DNA of 64,000 nt from Myxococcota bacterium. Lineage in GTDB: Bacteria > Myxococcota_A > Bradymonadia > UBA7976 > UBA1532. Numbering within the stretch: the first letter of the stretch is position 1; every line of letters begins with the position of its first letter. The stretch is from NCBI GenBank assembly GCA_023150895.1, contig JAKLJY010000018.1, positions 24,676 through 88,675 on the forward strand. The letters run 5' to 3'. Positions 52,922-60,311 of the stretch are shown here, one piece after another. Below the pieces are notes generated by a model, which had not been told where the DNA came from, searched no databases, and worked only from the letters and a program-made list of their open reading frames with translations. The position numbers and the translations under genes were made by a program.

Positions 52922-54472
52922 ATGCCCAATGCCCTCGTCCTCCACTGCACACCACACGAAGTCCGGGTCGCCCTCCTCGAGGGCGGTCAGGTCGCCGAGA
53001 TCTACGTCGAGCGCCGCAAGGACAGCTCCCTCGTCGGCAACATCTACAAGGGCCGGGTGATCCGCGTCCTGCCCGGGATGCAGGCGGCCTTCGTGGACAT
53101 CGGCCTCGAGCGCGCGGCGTTTCTGTACGTCGCCGACGTCGCCGAGAAGCCCGTCTCCTGGACGGCCGAGTTTCCCGCCGCGGGCACGGCGACCCTCTCC
53201 GAGACCCGCTCCGATCTTTCCGCCCGGCCCATCCAGAGCCTGCTCCACGAGGGGCAGGAGATCATGGTGCAGGTGGCCAAGGAGCCCATCGGCACCAAGG
53301 GCGCGCGGGTCACCAGCCACGTCAGCATCGCCGGGCGCCACCTCGTCTACATGCCCACGGTCGACCACGTCGGCATCAGCCGGCGCATCCTCGACGAGGA
53401 CGAGCGCCGTCGCCTGCGCGGCATCCTCGAAGAGCTCGTGCCCGAGGGGGGCGGGTTCGTGGCCCGCACGGCCGCCGAGGGCCGCACGCCCGAGGAACTC
53501 CGCGCCGATCTCGAGTTCCTGCGGCAGGTGTGGAACGACATCCTGACCCGCATGGAGTCGGGTCCCGCGCCGGCGACGCTGCACGAAGACCTCGACCTCG
53601 TGCTCCGCTCGGCCCGCGACATGGTCACACCCGAGCTCGAGGTCATCCACATCGACGACGCCGCCGAGTACGACCGCCTGACGGGCTTCATGCGGCGCTT
53701 CATGCCGCGCTACACCGACAAGGCGAAGCTCTACACCCGCCCGGAGCCCATCTTCGAGGCCTTCGGCGTCGAGATGGAGCTCAACCGGGCCCTCGGCCGC
53801 AAGGTCTGGCTCAAGAGCGGCGGCTATCTGATCATCGACCAGACCGAGGCCCTGACGGCCATCGACGTCAACACCGGGCGCTACGTCGGCAAACGCAACC
53901 TCGAGGACACCATCCTCAAGACCAACCTCGAGGCCGTGCAGGAGGTCGTCTATCAGCTCCGGCTGCGCAACATCGGCGGCATCATCATCGTCGACTTCAT
54001 CGACATGGAAAAAGAGCAGAACCGCGACCGGGTCTACACGGCCCTCGCCGAGGCGCTCAAGGCCGACCGCGCGAAGACGAACATCCTCAAGATCAGCGAG
54101 CTCGGCCTCGTCGAGATGACCCGCAAGCGCGTGCGCGACTCGCTCTTGCGCACCCTGTCGGAGCCCTGCTTCTACTGCGACGGCTCCGGTCACCTGAAGA
54201 GCCGCACGACGGTCGCCTACGACATCTACCGCGCGCTGCTGCGCGAGGCGCCGTTCATGGACGAGGGCACCGTGCGCCTGCTCGTGCACCCCCGCGTCGC
54301 TGCCGTCCTGATGGACGAGGAGCGCACGATGGTCGAGGAGTTGTCGTCGCGCGTCGCCAAGAGCATCGTGGTCGAGGCCCGCCCCGACTTCCACCTCGAG
54401 CGATTCGAAATCAGCGGGGTCGCGGCCGAGATGCCGGCCGGTTTGAGCGAAACCCACCCGACGACGGGCTGA
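52922..54472 (+). CDS. rng: Ribonuclease G/E
   Basis: 516 residues from ATG 52922. ATG 52901 is in frame, but the shorter start gives the usual NALVLHCTPHEVRVALLEGG beginning. Residues 35-120 are the S1 RNA-binding domain (GNIYKGRVIRVLPGMQAAFV). The nuclease centre has AIDVNTGRYVG and IIIVDFIDM, holding the two catalytic Asp. CFYCDGSGH near residue 420 is the zinc-link CxxC. At 516 residues it is RNase G-sized, with no long RNase E scaffold tail. It processes rRNA and decays mRNA in the cytoplasm. It heads a plus-strand run with PilZ and a MurE-like ligase, with spacings of 9 bases each. Confidence 0.94.
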   Translation: MPNALVLHCTPHEVRVALLEGGQVAEIYVERRKDSSLVGNIYKGRVIRVLPGMQAAFVDIGLERAAFLYVADVAEKPVSWTAEFPAAGTATLSETRSDLSARPIQSLLHEGQEIMVQVAKEPIGTKGARVTSHVSIAGRHLVYMPTVDHVGISRRILDEDERRRLRGILEELVPEGGGFVARTAAEGRTPEELRADLEFLRQVWNDILTRMESGPAPATLHEDLDLVLRSARDMVTPELEVIHIDDAAEYDRLTGFMRRFMPRYTDKAKLYTRPEPIFEAFGVEMELNRALGRKVWLKSGGYLIIDQTEALTAIDVNTGRYVGKRNLEDTILKTNLEAVQEVVYQLRLRNIGGIIIVDFIDMEKEQNRDRVYTALAEALKADRAKTNILKISELGLVEMTRKRVRDSLLRTLSEPCFYCDGSGHLKSRTTVAYDIYRALLREAPFMDEGTVRLLVHPRVAAVLMDEERTMVEELSSRVAKSIVVEARPDFHLERFEISGVAAEMPAGLSETHPTTG

Positions 54473-54481
54473 GAGCGAGCC

Positions 54482-54817
54482 ATGAACCAGGAACGTCGAC
54501 GCGACGAGCGCGTGGTCATCAATCAGGAGTTCGCCAGCATCGACGACTTCGTCGCCGAGTACGCCACCAACATCTCCGTCTCGGGGTGTTTCATCCGGTC
54601 GAAGCACCCCCTGCCGGTCGGCACGCGGGTCAACCTCAAGTTCACGGTCATCGCGTCGGACATCGACATCATCGAGGGCACGGGCGAGGTCGTTCGCGTC
54701 GTCCGCAACCCGGCCGCCGAGGCCGGCATGGGCGTCCGATTCATGAAGCTGACGCCCGAAACGCGCGGCCGCATCGAGGCCCTGGTGACCACCCAGAAGA
54801 ACACCGACGCCTTCTGA
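54482..54817 (+). CDS. PilZ-domain protein
   Basis: 111 residues from ATG 54482, nine bases after RNase G. RRRDERVVIN matches the RxxxR arm and NISVSGCFI the D/NxSxxG arm of PilZ, the two motifs that hold cyclic di-GMP. EVVRVVRNPAAEAGMGVRFM completes the barrel. A single domain of this size is typical of PilZ adaptors in Myxococcota, which act through protein contacts. It may respond to cyclic di-GMP made by proteins such as the GGDEF enzyme at 32129; no direct link is shown. The next gene begins nine bases later. Confidence 0.9.
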   Translation: MNQERRRDERVVINQEFASIDDFVAEYATNISVSGCFIRSKHPLPVGTRVNLKFTVIASDIDIIEGTGEVVRVVRNPAAEAGMGVRFMKLTPETRGRIEALVTTQKNTDAF

Positions 54818-54826
54818 GGCCGTGCG

Positions 54827-56074
54827 GTGAGCCCCCCCGGCGGGCCGCCCCCGCGCGCGCCGGAGGCCACGCTCGTCGGCATCACCGGCACCAACGGCAA
54901 GACGACGACCACGCTGCTCGTCTCGCACCTGCTGCGCGCGACGGGGCAATCGACGGTCGTCGGCACGACGGTCGGGGCGCAGGTCGCGGGTGAACCCACC
55001 CCGGTCTCGGCCTTCGGCGAGCTGCTGCGCCTCGGCGAGACGCGCGGTGTGCCGTACGCCGTCTTCGAGGTGACCTCCCGGGCGTTGGCCGGGGGTCTCT
55101 CCGCCCGGGCGCCGTTCGACGCCGCCGTGCTGACGAACTTCACGCGCGATCACCTGGAGACCCATGCGACGCCGGAGGCCTACCTGGCGGCCAAGGCCGC
55201 CCTTTTCGCCACCCTCGGCCGGGGTCGAGCGGCCGACCGAGCGCCGCGTCCGCCGGTGGCCGTGTTGAACGGCGACGATCCGGCCTCGGCACTGGTGCTC
55301 TCCGTTACGCCGCCCCGCGCGGGGCTGTACACCTTCGGCTTCGCCGCGGCGCCGGCGGTCGAGCTCGGGCGACCGGGCGCGCACCTGTGGGCCGAGGACG
55401 TGCGTGTCGGGCCGGCGGGCACCGCGTTTACCCTGCATGCGCCGGGGCTCGACGCGCCGACGCGGGTGACGCTGCGCCTCGCCGGGCGTCACATGGTGCA
55501 GAACACCCTGGCCGCGCTCGCGGTCCTGAGCGGCCTCGGGCGCGACCTTGCGCCGCTGCTCGCGCCGCTGTCGACGTTCACCGGGGCGCCCGGCCGCTTC
55601 GAGCGCGTGCCGAGCGGTGCCGACGACGCCGCGCCCGCCGTCTTCGTGGACTACGCGCACACCCCCGACGGCCTGCGCTGCGCCCTCGAGACGGCCCGTG
55701 CATTCGCCGACGCGTCCGGCGGGGCCGTCTGGCTGGTCTTCGGCGCCCCCGGGGGCTACGACCCGGGCAAGCGGCCCGAGATGGGGGCGATCGCCGCGGC
55801 GCTGGCCGACCGGGTGGTCGTCACCACGGACAACCCCCGCGACGAAGACCCGGCGGCCATCGCCGAACAGGTCGTCGCAGGGTCTTCGGGCGCCGGTCTG
55901 CGCACGATCCTCGACCGGGGTCTGGCCATCACGACGGCCATCACCGAGGCCGCGCCCGCCGACGTCGTGCTCATCGCCGGCAAGGGGCACGAGCGCGTGC
56001 AGATCGTGCGCGGGGTGTCGCATCCGTTCGTCGACGCGGACGTCGCCGCCCGGGCCCTCTCGCTTCGACGTTGA
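54827..56074 (+). CDS. MurE-like ligase lacking the N-terminal substrate domain
   Basis: 415 residues from GTG 54827, nine bases after PilZ. The protein starts directly with the ATP loop GITGTNGKTTT (about residue 19), so the roughly 85-residue domain that in MurE grips UDP-MurNAc-dipeptide is absent. The rest is complete: NFTRDHLETHATPEAYLAAK with the carbamylated Lys position, and DNPRDEDP near residue 335, the motif that in MurE selects meso-diaminopimelate. GHERVQIV closes the C-terminal ligase domain. Because no other cell-wall gene is nearby and the anchor domain is missing, it may ligate an amino acid to a different acceptor, as cyanophycin-synthetase-like or MurE-related enzymes do. 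A true but shortened MurE remains possible. Confidence 0.82.
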   Translation: MSPPGGPPPRAPEATLVGITGTNGKTTTTLLVSHLLRATGQSTVVGTTVGAQVAGEPTPVSAFGELLRLGETRGVPYAVFEVTSRALAGGLSARAPFDAAVLTNFTRDHLETHATPEAYLAAKAALFATLGRGRAADRAPRPPVAVLNGDDPASALVLSVTPPRAGLYTFGFAAAPAVELGRPGAHLWAEDVRVGPAGTAFTLHAPGLDAPTRVTLRLAGRHMVQNTLAALAVLSGLGRDLAPLLAPLSTFTGAPGRFERVPSGADDAAPAVFVDYAHTPDGLRCALETARAFADASGGAVWLVFGAPGGYDPGKRPEMGAIAAALADRVVVTTDNPRDEDPAAIAEQVVAGSSGAGLRTILDRGLAITTAITEAAPADVVLIAGKGHERVQIVRGVSHPFVDADVAARALSLRR

Positions 56075-56145
56075 AGTCTCGGGGGCAGGCGGCGCAGAGT
56101 GACGCCGGGGAAGCAAACCTCCTTGGGGAAGGAAACCAGAGACGT

Positions 56146-56781
56146 ATGAAGATCGATCGGGAAGGATTTCTGGCCGCGGTGGCGGCGCTGGGACTGCTCG
56201 CGCCGGGGCTGAGCGCCTGTGACGCGACGGAGGACGAGGGCGCCGACGGCGGGCTCGGCGGCAGCGCGGGCACCGGCGGCGAGAGTGCGGGGGGCGACAT
56301 CGGCGGCGCGCCGGCCGGCGGCGAGATCGCGGGCGGCAGCGGTGGGGCCGGCGGTGGCGGCGGCGGCGCGGGCGGGGCCGGCGGCCTCGAGTGCGAGCCG
56401 GACTTCTTCAGCCCCGGCGTCTCGTGGGGCGAGGAGCCCATGGACGGCGTCACGCTCACGTTCGACTGCGGCACGGCCTCCGGCTACAAGGTCGGCTTCG
56501 CGGAGACCGGCGCCGGCGACGACGGCTGGTACGGCGAAGACTGCCTGCCCGGCGAGAAGAGCGGCTCGGACTACTGCCACACCGTGCCGGCGGCCGGCAC
56601 CGAGCTGAGCCACGTCGAGACGCCCGACGAGATCGTCGAGGGCGAAACCACCCTGCTGCGCGCCGAGCTCGCCGACGGCATCACCTGGGTGGTCATCAGC
56701 GCCGACGACGCGGCCGAGTGCTGGGTCGGCGGCCACGATCCGTCGTACTACGACGAGCTCGGCTGCGCCTTCGCCGAGTAA
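56146..56781 (+). CDS. Gly-rich secreted lipoprotein
   Basis: 211 residues from ATG 56146. The signal peptide ends in L-S-A-C, a lipobox. Residues of about 27-80 are almost wholly Gly, Ala and Ser (linker), followed by a 130-residue globular end with five Cys and many Asp/Glu/Trp (FSPGVSWGEEPMDGV, DGWYGEDCLPGEKSG, YDELGCAFAE). No family recognised. It follows the MurE-like gene by 71 bases on the same strand and ends ten bases from the convergent VWA lipoprotein gene. Probable surface-exposed protein of unknown role. Confidence 0.8.
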   Translation: MKIDREGFLAAVAALGLLAPGLSACDATEDEGADGGLGGSAGTGGESAGGDIGGAPAGGEIAGGSGGAGGGGGGAGGAGGLECEPDFFSPGVSWGEEPMDGVTLTFDCGTASGYKVGFAETGAGDDGWYGEDCLPGEKSGSDYCHTVPAAGTELSHVETPDEIVEGETTLLRAELADGITWVVISADDAAECWVGGHDPSYYDELGCAFAE

Positions 56782-56791
56782 GGCCCGCGCC

Positions 56792-58207
56792 TCACTGCAC
56801 CGGCACCGGCTCGGGATCGGGCGCGGGCTCGGGCGTCTCGACCGGGGTGCGGGTGTAGGCGTCGAGTTCGGTCTTCACGAGGCGCACGACGAGGTCGTCG
56901 AGGGCCTCGACGCGGAGCTGCTCCTCGGGGACGTCGTAGTCGCTGCCGCCGCTGCCGGCGGTGCTGCCGCCGCCCTCGGTGATGAAGACGAAGTGGCCGA
57001 GGGTGGTGACGGCGAGCTGGCGGAACTGGAACTCGGCGAAGGGGTCCGCGCCGCCGCTGCTGATGGGCAGCAGCTTCACGCCCTCGCGGGCGGCGTCGCC
57101 CATCGCGTCGACGTAGGTGTACTGCGCGTCCTCGTAGAAGTGGGCCGGGGCGTCGGCGATGACGAACGCGAGGCGGACGGCGGTCTCGCGGCGCCAGCTC
57201 AGGCGCCCGAAGGCGTCCGAGAGGGCCTCGTTGAGGGCCTCGGGGGTGTCGCCGCCGCCGTCGGCGGTCAGCGGGCGCAGGCTCGCGCCGAAGTCCTCGA
57301 CGCTCTGTGTGAAGTCCTTTGTGCGGGTCACGAAGGCGTCGCCGCGGTCCCGGTAGGCCACCAGCCCGAGGCGCAGGATGGGCGCGCTCGGATCGGCGGC
57401 GATGCGCCCGGCGATGGTCTCGACGGTGGACTTGATGCGGACGATCTCCTCGGACATCGAGCCGGTGCAGTCGATGAGAAACGCGAGATCGAGGTGGGGG
57501 CGACCCGGGTCGACGGCCGCGTCGAGGGTGATGGTGAGGGCGGGCGCGCCGGCCTCGAGGGTGGCCTCGCCGCGGGCCTGTCCGGCATGGGCGACCACGG
57601 TCAGGGACTCGGGCTGCCGGTCGAAAACGGCGGGGAAGAGGGCGAAGCGGCCGTCGGCCAGCGAACGGGCGGCAAAGAGGGCCTCACCCTCGCTCTGCGG
57701 GGCGAAGAACTGCAGGTCGACGTCGGGCACGGTGCGGCCGTCCGCGTCCCGCACGGTGACCATCGTGCGCGCCGTCAGGTCGATCCAGTGCAGATCGGGG
57801 CTCGCACCGCCGAGGCTGGTCCAGGCGGCCTCGTAGTATTCGAGGAACGCGGCGAAGTCGGCGTTGTCGTCGATCTCGGCCCCCTCCAGACCCGGCGCGC
57901 CGTTGGGGTAGGCTTCGCCTTCGGGCCAGTCGGGGGACCCGCCGCCGCCCGCTGCTTCGCCGCCCCAAGCCACGCCGGCGTCCGCGGCGCTGTCGTAGAC
58001 GCTGCCTTCGCCGGGCGACCCCGACGACGAGGCGCTGCCTTCCCCGTGTGAACCGCTCGGCTCGCCCGCGGCGGGTTCGCCGGCCGAGGGGGCCTGTCCG
58101 GCGGCGGCCTCGTCGTCGGACTCGGTCTGCCCGCAGGCGGAGGTGAGCGACGCGCAGAGCGCCAGGGTGCCCAGTGTGGAGAGACCGAGTGAGAAGCGAG
58201 ACGGCAT
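56792..58207 (-). CDS. VWA-domain lipoprotein
   Basis: 471 residues from ATG 58207-58205, GGAG five bases upstream. Lipobox L-T-S-A-C-G ends the signal peptide, then a long Ser/Gly/Glu-rich linker. Residues of about 240-430 are a von Willebrand A domain: LIDCTGSMSEE is the DxTxS part of the metal site, LRLGLVAYRDRGDAF and GGGDTPEALNEAL provide the other Thr and Asp positions. Before it, residues of about 150-235 form a carboxypeptidase-regulatory-like module (TVPDVDLQFFAP). It should bind a partner through a divalent ion outside the cell. The tail is Pro/Glu-rich. Converges with the Gly-rich lipoprotein gene. Confidence 0.9.
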   Translation of the reverse strand: MPSRFSLGLSTLGTLALCASLTSACGQTESDDEAAAGQAPSAGEPAAGEPSGSHGEGSASSSGSPGEGSVYDSAADAGVAWGGEAAGGGGSPDWPEGEAYPNGAPGLEGAEIDDNADFAAFLEYYEAAWTSLGGASPDLHWIDLTARTMVTVRDADGRTVPDVDLQFFAPQSEGEALFAARSLADGRFALFPAVFDRQPESLTVVAHAGQARGEATLEAGAPALTITLDAAVDPGRPHLDLAFLIDCTGSMSEEIVRIKSTVETIAGRIAADPSAPILRLGLVAYRDRGDAFVTRTKDFTQSVEDFGASLRPLTADGGGDTPEALNEALSDAFGRLSWRRETAVRLAFVIADAPAHFYEDAQYTYVDAMGDAAREGVKLLPISSGGADPFAEFQFRQLAVTTLGHFVFITEGGGSTAGSGGSDYDVPEEQLRVEALDDLVVRLVKTELDAYTRTPVETPEPAPDPEPVPVQ

Positions 58208-58324
58208 GGGAACTCCGTTCGAGGTGTGTTCGGACGGTCCCGGTCTCTTCACGTCCCGTGCCGCGCGGCGATCACGGCGGCAGGCGGGTCTGCGGGGGCT
58301 GTGTGAAGCGGAGGTGGCGGCGGT

Positions 58325-58340
58325 GTGAACCTGTGTTCAC
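58325..58340. promoter_or_regulatory. 16-bp palindrome between VWA gene and AraC gene
   Basis: GTGAAC-CTGT-GTTCAC is a perfect inverted repeat, 118 bases before the VWA start and 16 bases past the AraC-fusion stop. It resembles a dimeric regulator site, possibly for the neighbouring AraC protein; no further evidence. Confidence 0.35.
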
Positions 58341-58356
58341 GCCCGTTTGCCGTCGC

Positions 58357-59661
58357 TCAGAGCGCCCGCATGCGGTTGCCGCGCGCCTCGTGCGTGACCT
58401 CGGCGAGCCCGAGCGCCTCGAGCAGCGGCGGCAGGTACATCCCGAAGCGCCCGCGCAGCCCCTTCTTGAGCCCGTAGAAGCCCCCGACGGGGTTGGTCGG
58501 CGAGCGCCCCCAGGCCTCCACGGTGCCCTCTTTGGCCGGTTTCTGCTCGTCGGCGCTGCCGAGCTCCATCCAGTCGCCGTGGGCCCGCAGCATCGCGTGC
58601 AGATCGGTGACGCGGCGCAGCTCGTAGTGCAGCACCGTTTTGCCCACCGTGCAGACGAGCACCTCGCGACCGAGTGGAGCCGAGTGCTCGCGGTGCATGG
58701 TGTACTCGGACGTCAGCGGGGGCGTCTTCAGGGTCAGGGGCGCGTCTTTCGTCGGGATGTCGGTCGCCATGGTCTCCTCGGGGTGGGGGGGAGCCGCAGC
58801 TTCGACGCTCTCGGGCGGATGATCTTGTACGAAACGGACAACGTTCGGGCTGAAGTCGGCGGGGCCACCGACGGGGAAGTACCCCACCCGCTCCTTGGGG
58901 GCGACGCCGGCGTACGCCTTGAACTCCCGGACGAAGTGCGGTTGGTCGTAGAAGCCGCAGGTCGCCGCGACCTCGGCGAGGGTGCACCCCGGATCGGCGC
59001 GCAGCAGGGCCAGCGCGCGCTGGAACCGGACGATCCGGGCGTACGTCTTGGGACCCAGGCCGAGGTGCGTGCGAAAGAGCCGCGTCCCGTGGCGGGCGGA
59101 GAGTCCGGCGTCGGCAAAGAGCGCGTCCATGCGGACGAGCCCGCCCTCGGCCTCGATGCGGGCCATCAGCGACTGGAAGACGGCGGCGCCCGGGGCCGGT
59201 GCGAGGCGAGCCAGAAAAAACGCGTCGAGGAGGGCCGTCTGCGCGTCGGCATCGGGGACGGCCCGGCGCAGGGCGACGTCGAGCGCGGGGCCGTCGGGGC
59301 CGAAGGCCTCTTCGAGGGGGAGTGTCCGATCGGTGAAGTCGGAGAGGCCGTTCGGTGGGCGCACGAACGGCGCGAGGCCGGCGGCGTGAAACCGGACCCC
59401 GGAGACGACGATGGCGCCTCGTTGCTCGATGCGGAGGGCGCGAAGTCGCTGGGCGTCGAGGTTCGAATGGCTCATCGCGACGGGCTGCGCACCCGCGACC
59501 GTCCGCGTGTACGGCGCCCCAAAGGTGAAGACGAGGTCCGCCCGCGCGTCCACGTACACGTCGACGCTGAGGTCGAGCGGGGCGGACGCCGTCGCCGTGA
59601 CGAACCAGTAGTTCTCGATGAAGGGGCGGAGCGCCGGCGCCGGCGGGCGGAGCGTGTACAT
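58357..59661 (-). CDS. AraC-family regulator fused to a DUF6855-like domain
   Basis: 434 residues from ATG 59661-59659. Residues 1-150 are a ligand-type N-domain (FIENYWFVTATAS, PPNGLSDFT). Residues of about 180-275 are a double helix-turn-helix of the AraC family (LAEVAATCGFYDQPHFVREF). The last 137 residues differ in kind: HREHSAPLGREVLVCTVGK, MLRAHGDWMELGSADEQKP and NPVGGFYGLKKGLRGRFGMY resemble small stand-alone DUF6855-type proteins that are usually encoded alone. That second part begins at an internal ATG (58770-58768) with its own GAGGAG, so the gene may be a recent in-frame fusion, may make two products, or both. The DUF assignment is from memory. Confidence 0.85.
   Translation of the reverse strand: MYTLRPPAPALRPFIENYWFVTATASAPLDLSVDVYVDARADLVFTFGAPYTRTVAGAQPVAMSHSNLDAQRLRALRIEQRGAIVVSGVRFHAAGLAPFVRPPNGLSDFTDRTLPLEEAFGPDGPALDVALRRAVPDADAQTALLDAFFLARLAPAPGAAVFQSLMARIEAEGGLVRMDALFADAGLSARHGTRLFRTHLGLGPKTYARIVRFQRALALLRADPGCTLAEVAATCGFYDQPHFVREFKAYAGVAPKERVGYFPVGGPADFSPNVVRFVQDHPPESVEAAAPPHPEETMATDIPTKDAPLTLKTPPLTSEYTMHREHSAPLGREVLVCTVGKTVLHYELRRVTDLHAMLRAHGDWMELGSADEQKPAKEGTVEAWGRSPTNPVGGFYGLKKGLRGRFGMYLPPLLEALGLAEVTHEARGNRMRAL
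58768..58779 (-). promoter_or_regulatory. Internal ribosome site and ATG for DUF6855-like part
   Basis: On the minus strand GAGGAGACCATG gives a strong ribosome site and ATG inside the AraC gene, in frame. It could start a free 137-residue protein covering 58770 to 58357. Core-to-ATG distance is three to five bases depending on the pairing used, a little short. Confidence 0.5.
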
Positions 59662-59685
59662 GCGTCGTGCTCTACCACGGGCGCG

Positions 59686-59913
59686 GTGCACCCGCGCAGC
59701 GGGTTCGGTGGGGCAAAGACCGCGGACGGACAGGCCGTCGGGGTGCCGTTCATCATCGCGAAGGCCGGCCGCCCGATGGTGCGGGTCGTCCCCCTCGACG
59801 TGCAGGCGGCGGGCAGCGGGCGTCTCGGCTTCCTGGCGGGGGCGCTCGTCCCGGACGACTTCGACCGAATGGGGGCCTCGGACATCGCGGACGCGTTCGA
59901 AGGCAAGCCGTGA
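59686..59913 (+). pseudogene. Phd/YefM-type antitoxin remnant
   Basis: From GTG 59686 there are 75 residues ending at TGA 59911-59913. FIIAKAGRPMVRVVPLD and LGFLAGALVPDDFDRMGASD match the second half of Phd-type antitoxins closely (usual forms are EPFIIAKAGKPMV and GxLxGxxxVPDDFDxMxxxEI). The first half, normally the DNA-binding NIHEAKTHLSRL stretch, is reduced to FGGAKTADGQAVG, as if several residues were lost. The start codon lacks a ribosome site and the region overlaps the promoter side of the AraC gene. It overlaps the toxin start by GTGA, so the pair was once coupled. Probably no longer a working repressor. Confidence 0.55.
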
Positions 59914-60295
59914 CGTTCCTCCTCGACACGCACCTCCTGCTCTGGGCGGCGGCCGCCCCGGAGCGGCTCTCGCCGCAGACGCGCTCGCTGCTCGACGAAC
60001 CGGCGCACGAGCTCGCCTTCAGCGCCGCCAGCATGTGGGAGGTGACGATCAAGGCGGGTCTCGGCCGCGACGACTTCCGCGTCGACGCCTCCATGCTCCT
60101 CCGGGGTCTGCTCGCGCACGGGTACCGGGAGGTCCCGGTGACGGCGGGGCACGCGTTGGCGCTCTCGGCGCTGCCCCCGCTCCATCGTGACCCGTTCGAC
60201 CGGAACCTGATCGCGCAGGCCCGTGTCGAGGGACTCACGCTGCTCACCACCGACGCGACGGTCGCGCGTTACGGGCGCCCGTGCAGTTGGCCTGA
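59910..60295 (+). pseudogene. vapC: VapC-like PIN-domain toxin, frameshifted near its end
   Basis: GTG 59910 overlaps the antitoxin stop. All four acidic residues of the PIN RNase site are present: LLDTHLLLW, SMWEVTIKAG, RDPFDRNLI and TTDATVARYG. After RYG the frame fails to stop and runs antisense through the next gene for over 500 codons. One extra base near GGGCGCCC at about 60273-60277 would restore the family ending APVQLA and a TGA at 60293-60295, just before the convergent synthetase gene. A one-base deletion is therefore likely. Since the antitoxin is also degraded, the pair is probably dead, or the region was mis-sequenced. Confidence 0.65.
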
Positions 60296-60311
60296 GGCGT
60301 CCCTCGCCGGC

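Noticed and set aside
52808..56116. Extension of the dehydrogenase frame far upstream on the minus strand
   Set aside because: The extension is antisense to RNase G, PilZ and the MurE-like gene, and the TTG at 52807 gives the normal family start.
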